The translations under genes and the position numbers were made by a program. Source: Nitrosomonas sp. (GTDB lineage Bacteria > Pseudomonadota > Gammaproteobacteria > Burkholderiales > Nitrosomonadaceae). From it: 64,000 nucleotides of DNA. Under the pieces are notes generated by a model that had not been told where the DNA came from, did not search any database, and worked only from the letters and a program-made list of their open reading frames with translations. Every line of letters starts with the position of its first letter. Position 1 is the first letter of the stretch. The DNA lies in NCBI GenBank assembly GCA_016721865.1, contig JADKHF010000006.1:1-64000 (forward strand), in the 5' to 3' direction. This document shows, piece by piece, positions 20,101 to 29,728 of the stretch.

Positions 20101-20695
20101 TTCCATGCTGCGTATGCTGTTGTCCGGCAGATGTCCTCAGTGCCCAAGCCGCATAGTGCAACGCCTTGTTCAACCGTGACTCATTCTCGGCTTCTACCTC
20201 CATCCATTGAGTCACTTTGGTGGCGAAAACCAATTCTGAGAAGACTTCACCAAATTCTGCCGACAGTTCTTTCTCCAGCGCCAAGCCATCTATGGCGATC
20301 AATTCTTCATCGCTGACTTTTCCTCTGGCCCGCCGCTGAACAAATTGCCGTTTACAAAAATACAGCGGAGCCAGCTCATGATGCTTTTCAGCCAACTGCT
20401 GCACATCAGTCTCAATGTTAAACAAACGGGCAATAAAATCTTCCAGCCAAGGTGCAATCTCAATCAATAGTGCCGAATCATCTTTGGGTAGCAATTCATC
20501 GGGATGTGCTCGCGCATACTCCAGCTTTTTATACAGCGCTTCATCGCCGGTACGGAGAAAATCCAGAAATATTTGATCCAGTTTTACCAGACCACTACGA
20601 CGATAGAGATCGGTAATTGTGAAGCCAAAGTTAAAATTCGATGAAGCTGTCATTGTTTCTTGTTGAGTGTGCGGCGTGGCATCTATTTTTGTCAT
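17145..20695 (-). CDS. Large iron-sulfur flavoprotein, NfnB/GltD-like fused to NfnA/PyrK-like reductase, one frameshift
   Basis: About 1,180 residues once the break near 18070-18083 is repaired (T run 18081-18083 or G run 18070-18074 one short; KDLPPNIVEVV rejoins). Domain order as seen: an N-terminal region of about 380 residues with cysteine groups (CIWCHEQGKDSC; CAGTGHRICNDCMKSC) suited to Fe-S clusters; a GltD-like FAD/NAD(P) module with KVLVVGMGPAGYTLAHHL and VVVIGGGLTAIDTATEAL; and a C-terminal ferredoxin-reductase/PyrK-like part (TVVLVGGGLGNAVLFSIG) ending in a 2Fe-2S-type pattern MKEICAQC...SCFNQDQ. GltD plus PyrK-like modules resemble NfnB and NfnA of ferredoxin:NADP+ oxidoreductase, here in one chain. 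Electron partners are unknown. It lies between pnt and cys genes, suggesting a role in NADPH/ferredoxin supply. ATG 20695 chosen; TTG 20701 possible. Confidence 0.85.
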
Positions 20696-20936
20696 AATCA
20701 ATCATTCAAAATTTTATTATTTATTTCTGACACCAGTACATGTCGTTATTATTTCTGATAATACTTGCAGCCACTGTTAGCAATTGGTGCATAGCATTGC
20801 ATCTTTATCCTTGCTTGTGATTTATTTTTCCATAATCAAATAGCCGTTTGATAAATTCATCCGGCGGTATGGGTTCTGAAAAAATATCCCTGAATATCCT
20901 CACAGCCAAGCGCTGCTGCCGATTCGTTCTTATCCT

Positions 20937-22193
20937 CTATGCAAGGGAAATCATACCGGCTGCGACCGTATTATTACTGCTTTCATCAATGATGATAAAA
21001 CACCCGGTCGCACGATTATGTGCATAGTCGTCGCAAACAATCGGCAACTGCACTTTCAGTCCAACATGGGCAATATCATTCATATTTAAAGTATTCACTG
21101 TTTCATGATCCAGGGTATTCACATCCACACGATAATCAATCCGGCTTATGATTGCTTTAACAACGCGAGTTGTATGTTTGATCAGATACTTCCGGCTGGG
21201 ATCAAGCGGTTGTTCGGAAAGCCAGCATACCATCGCATCAAACGCTTTACTAATCCGAGGTGTGTCGCCTGTTTTCACCAGCATATCGCCACGTGAGATA
21301 TCTAAATGATCTTCGATGGTCAAGGTGATGGATTGAGGAGCACTCGCTTCATCAATGGGTCCCTCGTACCTGAGTATTTCTTTGATGCGCGAAGTTAAAC
21401 CTGATGGAAGAAGTGTGACATTGTCGCCTACTCGCATGGAACCTGATTCAATTCGTCCCATATAACCACGAAAATCATGTAATTCCTTAGTTTGTGGCCG
21501 ACACACCCACTGCACAGGAAAACGAAAATCGTCACGATTGATATCGTCCTCGATCGATACATTTTCCAGTAAATCCATCAGCGTGGAATTTTGATACCAA
21601 TTGAGATGATCACCCCGTTCAACTACCATGTCCCCATTAAGCGCTGACATGGGAATATAGGTAATATTATGCAACTTGAGGTTTTCAGCAAAAGCGGCAA
21701 AGTCCTTGCAAATGCGCTCAAATACCGACTGAGAATAATCCACCAGATCCATCTTGTTCACGGCCACAACCAGATGAGGAATCCCCACCAGACTTGTCAG
21801 GTACGCATGACGGCGCGATTGCGTAAGCACGCCCTTACGTGCATCAATCAGAATAATCGCCAGATTGGCAGTCGATGCGCCTGTTACCATATTGCGCGTA
21901 TATTGCTCATGGCCTGGCGTATCGGCAATGATAAATTTGCGTTTGGGTGTCGCGAAGTAACGATAAGCCACATCGATGGTTATCCCCTGCTCGCGCTCGG
22001 CCTGTAACCCGTCAGTGAGCAAGGACAAATCGACACCTTCCGAACCACGCTTACGTGTCGTGTTGGTAATGGAGGTTAACTGATCCTCAAAAATAGACTT
22101 TGAGTCATGCAGTAAGCGGCCAATCAAAGTACTCTTACCGTCATCCACACTACCGGCTGTAATAAAGCGTAATAACCCGGTTTGATCAAACAA
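20937..22193 (-). CDS. cysN: Sulfate adenylyltransferase subunit 1 (GTPase)
   Basis: GTP-driven partner of CysD that makes adenylyl sulfate (APS) from ATP and sulfate. The EF-Tu-like G domain shows GSVDDGKSTLIGRLL (G1), DTPGHEQYTRNM (G3) and NKMDL (G4), followed by beta-barrel domains. At 418 residues it ends after the barrels and has no fused CysC APS-kinase domain, consistent with direct reduction of APS by the CysH in this cluster. Separated from cysD by about 120 bases, same strand. Confidence 0.96.
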   Translation of the reverse strand: MFDQTGLLRFITAGSVDDGKSTLIGRLLHDSKSIFEDQLTSITNTTRKRGSEGVDLSLLTDGLQAEREQGITIDVAYRYFATPKRKFIIADTPGHEQYTRNMVTGASTANLAIILIDARKGVLTQSRRHAYLTSLVGIPHLVVAVNKMDLVDYSQSVFERICKDFAAFAENLKLHNITYIPMSALNGDMVVERGDHLNWYQNSTLMDLLENVSIEDDINRDDFRFPVQWVCRPQTKELHDFRGYMGRIESGSMRVGDNVTLLPSGLTSRIKEILRYEGPIDEASAPQSITLTIEDHLDISRGDMLVKTGDTPRISKAFDAMVCWLSEQPLDPSRKYLIKHTTRVVKAIISRIDYRVDVNTLDHETVNTLNMNDIAHVGLKVQLPIVCDDYAHNRATGCFIIIDESSNNTVAAGMISLA

Positions 22194-22314
22194 AATTTTT
22201 CAATTGCCGACATTTATGAGCCTTCTGGAAATTCGTATCACCGAAAAATATAGGAATAATTAGTTTGGAATAGTTGAGCCGGTTCATTCAATCACCACTG
22301 CTTATGCGCCAATG

Positions 22315-23220
22315 TTAGAAGTATCCTTCTTTCTTACGCAATTCCATGGATGCATCTGATGTCTGATCGTCCATGCGGGTAGCGCCACGTTCAGTAATTC
22401 TCGTCAGTGCTGTCTCTGCAATAATTTCATCAACATTAGCAGCATCAGATTCCACTGGACAAGTGCAACTCATATCACCCACGGTGCGGAAACGCACCGT
22501 CATTTGTTCAATTCTTTCGCCCCCTTGCGGTTGCACCAGATGTGAAACAGGCAACAAACCTGTTGCACGACGGATCACCTCGCGCGTGTGCGCAAAATAA
22601 ATCTTGGGTACTTCCAGATTCTCACGTGAGATATATTCCCAAACATCCAATTCAGTCCAGTTACTGATTGGAAATACACGGATATTCTCGCCGGGATGTG
22701 TTCGGGTATTATAAATATCCCATAACTCAGGACGCTGATTTTTTGGATCCCATTGGCCAAACTCATCGCGGAAAGAAAAGATCCGTTCTTTGGCACGCGC
22801 TTTTTCTTCATCCCGGCGTGCGCCACCGATACAAGCATCAAATTTAAATTCTGCAATGGCATCCAGCAACGTCACCGATTGAAAAGCGTTACGACTCTGA
22901 TTCTCTGAACGCAGCACCACTCTGCCCTTTTTAATCGAGTCTTCCATACTGCGCACGATCAATCGCTCACCCAACTCTTTGACGCGATGATCACGAAATT
23001 CGATGACTTCAGGGAAGTTATGTTCGGTATCAATATGCATCAGGGGAAATGGGAAACGACCGGGACGAAATGCCTTTTCAGCCAAACGCAACAAAACAAT
23101 GGAATCCTTGCCACCTGAGAACAGCAAAACCGGATTGGCACATTCCGCCGCTACTTCGCGCATAATATGGATTGCTTCACTCTCCAGCGCATCAAGATGG
23201 GTAAAGGGATGGTTATTCAT
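22315..23220 (-). CDS. cysD: Sulfate adenylyltransferase subunit 2
   Basis: Catalytic subunit adding AMP to sulfate. PP-loop ATP site LLFSGGKDSIVLLRLAEKAF, then HIDTEHNFPEVIEFRD, GGARRDEEKARAKERIFSFRD and VRFRTVGDMSCTCPVES, all characteristic. Start set at ATG 23220 (MNNHPFTHLDALE), preceded by GAGAGAAAG; longer in-frame starts add only unconserved residues. Ends normally with RKKEGYF. Confidence 0.97.
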   Translation of the reverse strand: MNNHPFTHLDALESEAIHIMREVAAECANPVLLFSGGKDSIVLLRLAEKAFRPGRFPFPLMHIDTEHNFPEVIEFRDHRVKELGERLIVRSMEDSIKKGRVVLRSENQSRNAFQSVTLLDAIAEFKFDACIGGARRDEEKARAKERIFSFRDEFGQWDPKNQRPELWDIYNTRTHPGENIRVFPISNWTELDVWEYISRENLEVPKIYFAHTREVIRRATGLLPVSHLVQPQGGERIEQMTVRFRTVGDMSCTCPVESDAANVDEIIAETALTRITERGATRMDDQTSDASMELRKKEGYF

Positions 23221-23302
23221 TTTCTTTCTCTCAACACTTAGTTTAAGCAAAAAAACTGGACACTTTGCCCGCAAAAAATCATGGCGTTGTTATCAATGAC
23301 GC

Positions 23303-24001
23303 CTACTTCAATGGAATAATCTTGCCGGTATGCAATCCACATTCTTTAGTTTCCGGTGTCTCCCACCACCAGCGACCGGAACGGATATCTTCACCCGGTG
23401 TAATCGCACGCGTGCAAGGTGCGCAGCCGATACTGGGATAAAACTTATCATGCAATTTGTTATAAGGCACTTCATTTTGCTTTAGATATTTCCAGACCTC
23501 TGCGTTAGACCATTCCAGCAACGGATTCACCTTTTGCAGACGATTGTCCATATCATAAGCAGACACTTTCAAGCTCAGCCGACTGGCCGCCTGCTCATGC
23601 CTAATCCCGGTCACCCAGGCACTTTTACCATATAAAGCACGGCGTAGTGGTTCTACCTTACGAATATGACAACATGCCTTACGCAACTCGATGCTCTGAT
23701 AGAAACCATTGACGCCATTCTCGGCCACATAGGCCTCAACTTGTTTTACATTGGGAAAATAGATGCGCAGCGTCGTTTTGTAGCGTTCCCGCACTGTCTG
23801 CATCAAATCATAGGTTTCTTGCGGCAAGCGCCCGGTATCCAGACTGAACATATCAATAGCGAGTTGATGCCGATTAATGATATCAGTCAGTACCATGTCC
23901 TCTGCACCCAGGCTGTTTGCAAATATGACCGGTGCAAAGTCGCGCACTGTTTCGGTCAGAATTGCAACAACCTGCTCAATTTTTTCTTGCAACTCACTCA
24001 T
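23303..24001 (-). CDS. cysH: Adenylyl-sulfate (APS) reductase, 4Fe-4S type
   Basis: Reduces APS to sulfite with thioredoxin. The PP-loop fold shows ANSLGAEDMVLTDII and FSLDTGRLPQETYDL. Cysteine pairs KACCHIRKVEPL and IGCAPCTRAI are the 4Fe-4S ligands that mark the APS-specific class; the PAPS-only enzymes of E. coli lack them. The catalytic cysteine lies in ECGLHTG at the C-terminus. ATG 24001 overlaps the stop of the preceding DUF934 gene by eight bases, so the two are translationally coupled. Confidence 0.96.
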   Translation of the reverse strand: MSELQEKIEQVVAILTETVRDFAPVIFANSLGAEDMVLTDIINRHQLAIDMFSLDTGRLPQETYDLMQTVRERYKTTLRIYFPNVKQVEAYVAENGVNGFYQSIELRKACCHIRKVEPLRRALYGKSAWVTGIRHEQAASRLSLKVSAYDMDNRLQKVNPLLEWSNAEVWKYLKQNEVPYNKLHDKFYPSIGCAPCTRAITPGEDIRSGRWWWETPETKECGLHTGKIIPLK

Positions 24002-24527
24002 TAACCATGTCCGCTGCTGAATTTCCCTTGCGCGGCACTCGCCGGAATAATGGCAGTTTGTGATCAAAAGAAGTTTGATAAACTTCGGAAAAATCGGTCA
24101 GTCCCTTTAATGCGTCTTCAATGTTACGATCCGAACGTATTGCAAAGGCATCAAAACCCACGCGCTGCATATAAAATAATTGATCACGCAACACATCACC
24201 GATAGCCCGCAATTCCCCCGTATATCCGAGACGCGCCCGCAGGTTATAGGCTATTGAATAACCGCGGCCATCCGAGAATTTTGGAAAATCAACTGCAATC
24301 ACAGAAAATCTGTTTAAATCGTCTTTCAAATCCTCCGGCCGCTCAGCACTGCTCAGCCACACACCTATTTCAGCGCGTTGCTGCAATGCATCACGTTGCT
24401 GTAGCCACACTTGCAATGGAACAATCATCTTACCTTCCGGAACCGCTACATTTTCAGCTGACTCCTGTTCATTTAAACGTAGAACAATCCAATCATCCGC
24501 AACGATTGTTTTATTTTTTATTATCAT
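23994..24527 (-). CDS. DUF934 protein of sulfate assimilation
   Basis: A 177-residue protein of the DUF934 family, which is almost always encoded between sulfite reductase and CysH in proteobacteria. Conserved segments seen: FSVIAVDFPKFSDGRGYSIA, YNLRARLGYTGELRAIGDVL and DQLFYMQRVGFDAFAIR. No cofactor motif is evident. The biochemical role is not established; partner or assembly factor of the sulfite reductase is a common guess. It begins 5 bases after cysI and overlaps cysH. Confidence 0.92.
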   Translation of the reverse strand: MIIKNKTIVADDWIVLRLNEQESAENVAVPEGKMIVPLQVWLQQRDALQQRAEIGVWLSSAERPEDLKDDLNRFSVIAVDFPKFSDGRGYSIAYNLRARLGYTGELRAIGDVLRDQLFYMQRVGFDAFAIRSDRNIEDALKGLTDFSEVYQTSFDHKLPLFRRVPRKGNSAADMVNE

Positions 24528-24532
24528 CTTGA

Positions 24533-26275
24533 CTAAAACCTTGGCGAATAATAAGGAACTGAATATTGCGCAGGAACAACAACATGTTTATCGACAATTT
24601 CTTCTTCCTCTACCACAAAATCCGTCGCATACACATGCTCTTTAAAAGGCACATGACCAATACGGCGTACTGTATCAATAAAGCTTTCAGCTTCCAACCG
24701 TTCCCGCAAATAAACCTGAAGCAGACGATCGATCACTTCGGGCACCTGGTTAAATGTAAAGGATGGACCGATAATCTTACCGATCGAACTCAGGTTACCT
24801 TCAGCACCGCCAAGCGATACCTGATACCACTCATCGTGATCTTTCTTCTCGACCCCGGTAATGCCGATATTGCCGATATGATGCTGTCCACAGGCATTGA
24901 CGCAACCCGAGATGTTCAGTGTTATCTCACCGATATCATGCTGAAAGTCCCAGTCTTCAAAACGCTCGGCAATCAACTGCGCCAGCGGTATGGAACGTGC
25001 GTTGGCCAGCGTACAAAACTCCGCACCCGGACAACTGATGATATCTGTCAGCAAACCGATATTGGGCGCAGTCAGCTCATGCGCGGTTGCCTCTTGCCAT
25101 AAACGAACCAAGTCCTTCTGCCGGACATCCGCCAAAACCAGGTTTTGTTTATGCGTGACGCGTAATTCTCCAAAACTATAGCGCTCCGCCAAATCTGCGA
25201 TTGCATCCATTTGCTCAGCCGTAGCATCACCGGGAGCATTTCCTGGTTTCTTCAATGACAAAACGACAATCGCGTAACCTGGGACACGATGCGCTTTAAC
25301 ATTACGTAACATCCAGTTGGAGAATGAACGACTATCCGCTTTGAATTCATTCAGTTGCGAATCATGATCGGTTAGTTTTTCATAATCCGGATCAGTAAAG
25401 AACGTAGCAACGCGATTGACTTCCTCAATGGTTAAAGTACCGTGGCCATCCTTGAGATCCGCCCAATCGGCTTCAACTTGACGTTTAAACTCATCAATCC
25501 CTAACGCCTTTACCAGTATCTTGATACGCGCTTTGTATTTATTATCACGGCGTCCATATTGGTTATAAATTCTCAAAATGGATTCTACATACGTCAAGAT
25601 ATGCTGCCAGGGTACAAATTCACAAATCTCACTGCCAATGATCGGTGTACGCCCCAAACCTCCCCCCACCAGTACCCGGAAACCAACTTCACCCTGTGCA
25701 TTTTTTGTGGCTGATAATCCAATATCATGTGCATAGACAGCGGCACGATCTTCTTTCCCGCCACTGATAGCAATCTTGAATTTTCGCGGCAAATAGGCAA
25801 ACTCCGGATGAAAAGTGCTCCACTGGCGCAGAATCTCTGCATAGGGACGTGGGTCTACCACTTCATCCTGAGCCACACCAGCGAATTCATCCGATGTAAT
25901 ATTGCGCACGCAGTTACCGGATGTCTGGATGGCATGCATTTCAACCGAAGCCAGATCTGCCAAGATATCTGGAGTATCTTCCAGTTTTAGCCAATTAAAC
26001 TGGATATTTTGGCGTGTCGTAAAATGCCCGTAACCACGATCATATTTGCGTGCAATATGGGCAAACATGCGCATCTGCTTCGATGATATCAAGCCATAAG
26101 GCACTGCAATACGTAACATGTAGGCATGTATTTGCATATACAAACCATTTTGCAGTCGCAAAGGCAAGAATTCCTCTTCAGTCAACTCACCGGAAAGACG
26201 CCGACGTACCTGATCACGGTACTGCTTGACACGTTCATTCACTATTTGCTGATCATATTCATCATAGCGATACAT
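24533..26275 (-). CDS. cysI: Sulfite reductase hemoprotein (nitrite/sulfite reductase family)
   Basis: Siroheme/4Fe-4S enzyme reducing sulfite to sulfide. Duplicated ferredoxin-like and siroheme domains: YGLISSKQMRMFAHIARKY, GHFTTRQNIQFNWLKLED, TSGNCVRNITSDEF, and the cluster ligands CPGAEFC followed by NISGCVNACGQHHIG. Start ATG 26275 (MYRYDEYDQQIV) is preceded by GGGGAAAC; a TTG nine codons upstream is possible. No cysJ flavoprotein is nearby, so the electron donor is probably ferredoxin or another protein. The family also contains nitrite reductases; the cys context decides for sulfite. Confidence 0.95.
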   Translation of the reverse strand: MYRYDEYDQQIVNERVKQYRDQVRRRLSGELTEEEFLPLRLQNGLYMQIHAYMLRIAVPYGLISSKQMRMFAHIARKYDRGYGHFTTRQNIQFNWLKLEDTPDILADLASVEMHAIQTSGNCVRNITSDEFAGVAQDEVVDPRPYAEILRQWSTFHPEFAYLPRKFKIAISGGKEDRAAVYAHDIGLSATKNAQGEVGFRVLVGGGLGRTPIIGSEICEFVPWQHILTYVESILRIYNQYGRRDNKYKARIKILVKALGIDEFKRQVEADWADLKDGHGTLTIEEVNRVATFFTDPDYEKLTDHDSQLNEFKADSRSFSNWMLRNVKAHRVPGYAIVVLSLKKPGNAPGDATAEQMDAIADLAERYSFGELRVTHKQNLVLADVRQKDLVRLWQEATAHELTAPNIGLLTDIISCPGAEFCTLANARSIPLAQLIAERFEDWDFQHDIGEITLNISGCVNACGQHHIGNIGITGVEKKDHDEWYQVSLGGAEGNLSSIGKIIGPSFTFNQVPEVIDRLLQVYLRERLEAESFIDTVRRIGHVPFKEHVYATDFVVEEEEIVDKHVVVPAQYSVPYYSPRF

Positions 26276-26366
26276 TTTTAGTTTCCCCGCATATTCAGTC
26301 AAAGACGCTTACTTTGTAAAGTATGCAACAAAAATATCATTATTAGTCAGAAATTCAACTGCTCTT

Positions 26367-26597
26367 CTAGGAGTCTGATTGAGTGTAATGCTTGGACACA
26401 GGCAACAATAATGCCGCTTCCAAGGGGAATTTGGCACCATATTTCATAATATGGTCTACATCATCATCCTCGTCATGCCTTAATGCCATACCAATATAAG
26501 CATGTTCGCCGCTCTCACCCACCACAACACCAACGCGCCCGCCACAACCATTAAACCATGAGACCTGTTTAGGCTTATTCTCAATATTTGTACTCAT
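26367..26597 (-). CDS. Conserved-looking small protein upstream of cysI
   Basis: A 76-residue soluble protein starting at ATG 26597 with AAAGGA eight bases upstream. It contains VSWFNGCGGRVGVVVGESGE and an acidic HDEDDDVDHI stretch. No signal peptide or membrane segment. I do not recognise the family. Good ribosome site, codon use like its neighbours and position about 90 bases upstream of cysI suggest a real gene in the same transcript. Confidence 0.6.
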   Translation of the reverse strand: MSTNIENKPKQVSWFNGCGGRVGVVVGESGEHAYIGMALRHDEDDDVDHIMKYGAKFPLEAALLLPVSKHYTQSDS

Positions 26598-27173
26598 CAA
26601 TCAATCCTTTGTTTCATTAATGGGAAGCTGCTGCAGCCTGTCAATGAATCAGCAACTCACCATCACAGCCCCTTATCATCCTGACACAGAACAACTTCTT
26701 AATTGTCACTTTACATTTATTGCGCATAGATCATACTGTACGGTTTTATTCCAACCTAAAAAAGTCAGTTTGATACCTGCCGCTGCTGGCAGAGAATATA
26801 GCAATGTTGCTATTCTATCAAAAAAGGAACCGGAATCAATCTATGCCGTCTAATCACAAACAAAATACAATACACGCATTCACAAAGAATGATGTGAACT
26901 GGTACAGTTAGTTTCAGTGTTGGTGAGGCTGACAAAATATAAAAAATACGAGCAATAAGAACATCACAAAAAGCATTTGCTCGCTCTGACGCCTCGCTGT
27001 AGCCAATTAAGAAACCTGACACAACCTACAACCTACAACCTAATAGGTAATTTTATTTAGTTATCTTTTTATTTCCCTTTTTTAGTCCGTAGCATCATAA
27101 CAATACAATTATATAATTCAAAATAATGTTATGTTAGATCGATATAATCACTTATTATTAACAGACACGACTT
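26598..27173. other. Divergent intergenic region of the cys genes and the CysB-type regulator
   Basis: About 575 bases, strongly AT-rich from 27040 on. Short open frames here lack ribosome sites and look like chance. The region should carry the divergent promoters and LysR-type binding sites for the cys cluster, but CysB sites are too degenerate to place by eye. Confidence 0.4.
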
Positions 27174-28183
27174 ATGAAACTCCAGCAACTTCGCTATGTA
27201 TGTGAAACCGCCAATCAGGATATGAATTTATCCAAAGCGGCAAAGAAATTAAATACTTCCCAACCCGCTATCAGCAAGCAAATACAAATGCTTGAGGAGG
27301 AGCTTGGCGTTGATATTTTTTTGCGCAATGGTAAACGTATTGTGCAAATAACCCCGCCCGGACAACTGATCATAAGAACTGCCGCCAGAATGCTTCGCGA
27401 TGCCGACAATCTAAAAAAATTGCGCAGGAATTTACTAATGAAGTCGACGGTACACTGTCTATCGCCACAACGCACACGCAAGCGCGCTATGCCTTACCCC
27501 CGGTGATCAAGCGCTTTACCGAACGTTACCCAAAAGTCAAATTAATCCTGCGGCAAGGAAGTCCGATGCAAATTTCTGCTTTAGTGACTTCGGGTGAAGC
27601 GGACATTGCGATTGCCACTGAAGCCATTGAACAATTTCAAGAATTGATATTACTGCCGTGTTATCAGTGGAATCGATGTGTCGTTGTGCCACCCAAGCAC
27701 CCCCTTCTGAAGATAAAAAAACTAACATTGGAAATAATTAATCAGTATCCTATTATTACATATGATTCTGCTTTTACCGGGCGCTCAAAAATCAATCAGG
27801 CGTTTGCAAGCCGGGGGCTTGAACCCAATGTGGTGCTGACTGCTCTTGACTCTGATGTGATCAAAACTTATGTTGAACTGGGACTGGGTATTGGTATACT
27901 GGCAAACATGGCTTTTGATCCCAAACGGGACAAAAATCTCAGATCCATAGATGCCAGCCATCTGTTTGAACCCAGCACGACACGCATCGGTATCAGCCGC
28001 AACAGCTATATACGTGGTTATGTCTTCGATTTTATCGAAATGTTCGCACCGCATCTTGATCACGCAAGTATTCAAGCCAAACTGGAAAGTATTCAATATG
28101 ATGACTTAGAGATTGCAAATTCATCCCCATTGAAAACTAACATCCAATCATTTATTGAGGCAAAAAATGAAAAAACTACTTAG
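27174..28183 (+). CDS. cysB: CysB-type LysR regulator, frameshift in an A7 run
   Basis: Transcriptional activator of sulfur assimilation, sensing acetylserine-type ligands. The helix-turn-helix reads MKLQQLRYVCETANQDMNLS then AAKKLNTSQPAISKQIQML; the effector domain has LSIATTHTQARYALPPVIK, FTERYPKVKLILRQGSP and YVELGLGIGILANMAFD, all close to CysB/Cbl. The frame breaks at the A run 27413-27419 (seven A; eight needed). An A-run length change could in principle be phase variation, but many other genes here show the same error. Divergent from the cys cluster it probably controls. Its last 17 bases overlap the next gene. Confidence 0.9.
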
Positions 28184-28718
28184 TCTGATATTAGCATCAC
28201 TAATACTGGCATTCATTGCCCTTGGATCCGGCGCTTACAATATGGCAGCGACAGAAAAACACTGGGGTATCACTGAAAAGATTATCGAATGGGTACGTGA
28301 AAGCTCCATCGAAGCACGCGCCAGGAACCTGGAAGTACCTTCTCTGGATAATGCAGCGGTGCTGCTGAAAGGTGCAGAACACTACAACGCCATGTGCATA
28401 ACTTGCCATCTGGCTCCCGGTTTTAAGCCGACAGAACTGTCTATCGGTTTGTATCCGCAAGCGCCTGTATTCCATCAACGCGAATCAGTCGATGATCCAG
28501 TCAAGAAATCAGAACGCCTCAGAGAACATTTCTGGGTAATAAAGAATGGCTTAAAAATGACTGCCATGCCAGCCTGGGGGCTTAGTCACGATGATGATTC
28601 GATCTGGGCGATGGCGGCCTTTGTTGTCAAAATGAGCCAGATGACACCTGAGCAATATGAGAATCTCATCAGCTCTGCCAAAGATCACTCGCATGATCAT
28701 GAGCACAGTAGTCATTAA
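28167..28718 (+). CDS. Periplasmic monoheme cytochrome c with His-rich tail
   Basis: An exported electron-transfer protein of 183 residues: signal/anchor helix LLSLILASLILAFIALGSGA, a single heme-binding motif CITCH (MCITCHLAPGF), a likely distal methionine in MTAMPAWGLSHDDDSIW, and a C-terminal HSHDHEHSSH tail that could bind a metal. Class I cytochrome c architecture. ATG 28167 has GAGG upstream and lies inside the end of the CysB-type gene, so they are probably co-transcribed. The link between a sulfur regulator and this cytochrome is unexplained. Confidence 0.88.
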   Translation: MKKLLSLILASLILAFIALGSGAYNMAATEKHWGITEKIIEWVRESSIEARARNLEVPSLDNAAVLLKGAEHYNAMCITCHLAPGFKPTELSIGLYPQAPVFHQRESVDDPVKKSERLREHFWVIKNGLKMTAMPAWGLSHDDDSIWAMAAFVVKMSQMTPEQYENLISSAKDHSHDHEHSSH

Positions 28719-28789
28719 CTTGAATAGCAAAATACCAAGATTCAGCTCAGCCTGATTACCTGATCTGCTGCTTAGCAAGGTAAATAATT

Positions 28790-29218
28790 TTGATTCAATC
28801 GGTTCTTTCCAAGAATCTTATAGCAAGCTATCTGTGCGCAAATTATCGGATTGGCACTGGCCCTGAATCAATTTCCCTACGAATTGATCAATACTCAGAA
28901 CCACTCGCAAAATTCCTGATTTCAACCGAACAACCTTGCGCTGCCATTATCAGCGCCTATAATCCATACAGTCTGCGGTTAAGCAATGAAGAAAATTGTG
29001 CTGCACACGAATCGCTCAGGGATTTCCTGAATCGTCATTCCTGTCCAATCATTGAATGTTTAAATACTGATCCGACTGGCGCTTGGCCTGAAGAAAAAAG
29101 TTTTTTTGTGCCCGGACTGGATCTGTACACATCGCGGTCATTGGGGCAGCAATTTGCTCAGAATGCGATCGTATGGATCGGCAGTGATGCAATTCCACGC
29201 TTAATCCTGCTGCGCTAG
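28790..29218 (+). CDS. DUF3293 family protein
   Basis: A 142-residue soluble protein. It shows the DUF3293 pattern: IISAYNPYSLRLSNEEN, a helical region, DPTGAWPEEKSFFVPGLD and GQQFAQNAIVWIGSD. Function unknown in the family. The only available start is TTG 28790, with AAGG about a dozen bases before it. It follows the cytochrome c gene by about 70 bases on the same strand. Confidence 0.75.
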   Translation: MIQSVLSKNLIASYLCANYRIGTGPESISLRIDQYSEPLAKFLISTEQPCAAIISAYNPYSLRLSNEENCAAHESLRDFLNRHSCPIIECLNTDPTGAWPEEKSFFVPGLDLYTSRSLGQQFAQNAIVWIGSDAIPRLILLR

Positions 29219-29385
29219 GTGTTGTAATGAAATCCAACTGAAATTAGATAAATTATAGAATAGCAAAATATCTGCAAAAAACCACCCATCTCTAAATCAG
29301 CATTTAACTTCAATTCATTAAAAACAGCTCTATTTTTAGCAGAATCCAATTTTCAGGAATCATTCTTTACAAGAATCAAACTTCA

Positions 29386-29620
29386 GTAATCGCTACCTGC
29401 AATTCCTGAAACAACAACCGGAAACTCTTCGGTGGTTTGTCAGCCGATTTTTCTTTCTGAGCATTGCGGATCAGCAGCCTTAAACGCCGCAAGTCGGCTT
29501 GCGGATATTTCTGGGCGAATTCGGTGATCGCGTGTTCGTCACTCAGCAAGCGTTCGCGCCAGTGTTCAAGCTGATGCAGCCAGGGTGTTTTGCACGGTAA
29601 CCTGTGTAATGCGGTGTCAA
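29386..29620 (-). pseudogene. yjgA remnant with internal deletion
   Basis: Encodes the YjgA C-terminal part (sequence equivalent to RLRLLIRNAQKEKAADKPPK and the final helix) and then jumps directly to the very 5' end of the gene, missing about 295 bases compared with the intact copy at 32539-33051. Junction at 29580-29584. Cannot make the full protein. Confidence 0.85.
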
Positions 29621-29728
29621 GAAGCTGCTATCATAGCGTTTTCATGAATGTTATTCCATTTGATTTGTTTTTTTACGTTCGAAGCTTTTATTTCAATCCC
29701 GCATAAATTTTCTGTCACAACGCTATTT

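Noticed and set aside
26620..26853. A 77-codon plus-strand frame in the cys/cysB intergenic region
   Set aside because: No ribosome site, unusual composition and no recognisable pattern; the region more likely holds divergent promoters.
27413..27419. Phase-variable A tract in cysB
   Set aside because: A seven-base run is short for slippage-based switching, and equal one-base losses occur at runs of three to six in a dozen other genes, so sequencing error is simpler.
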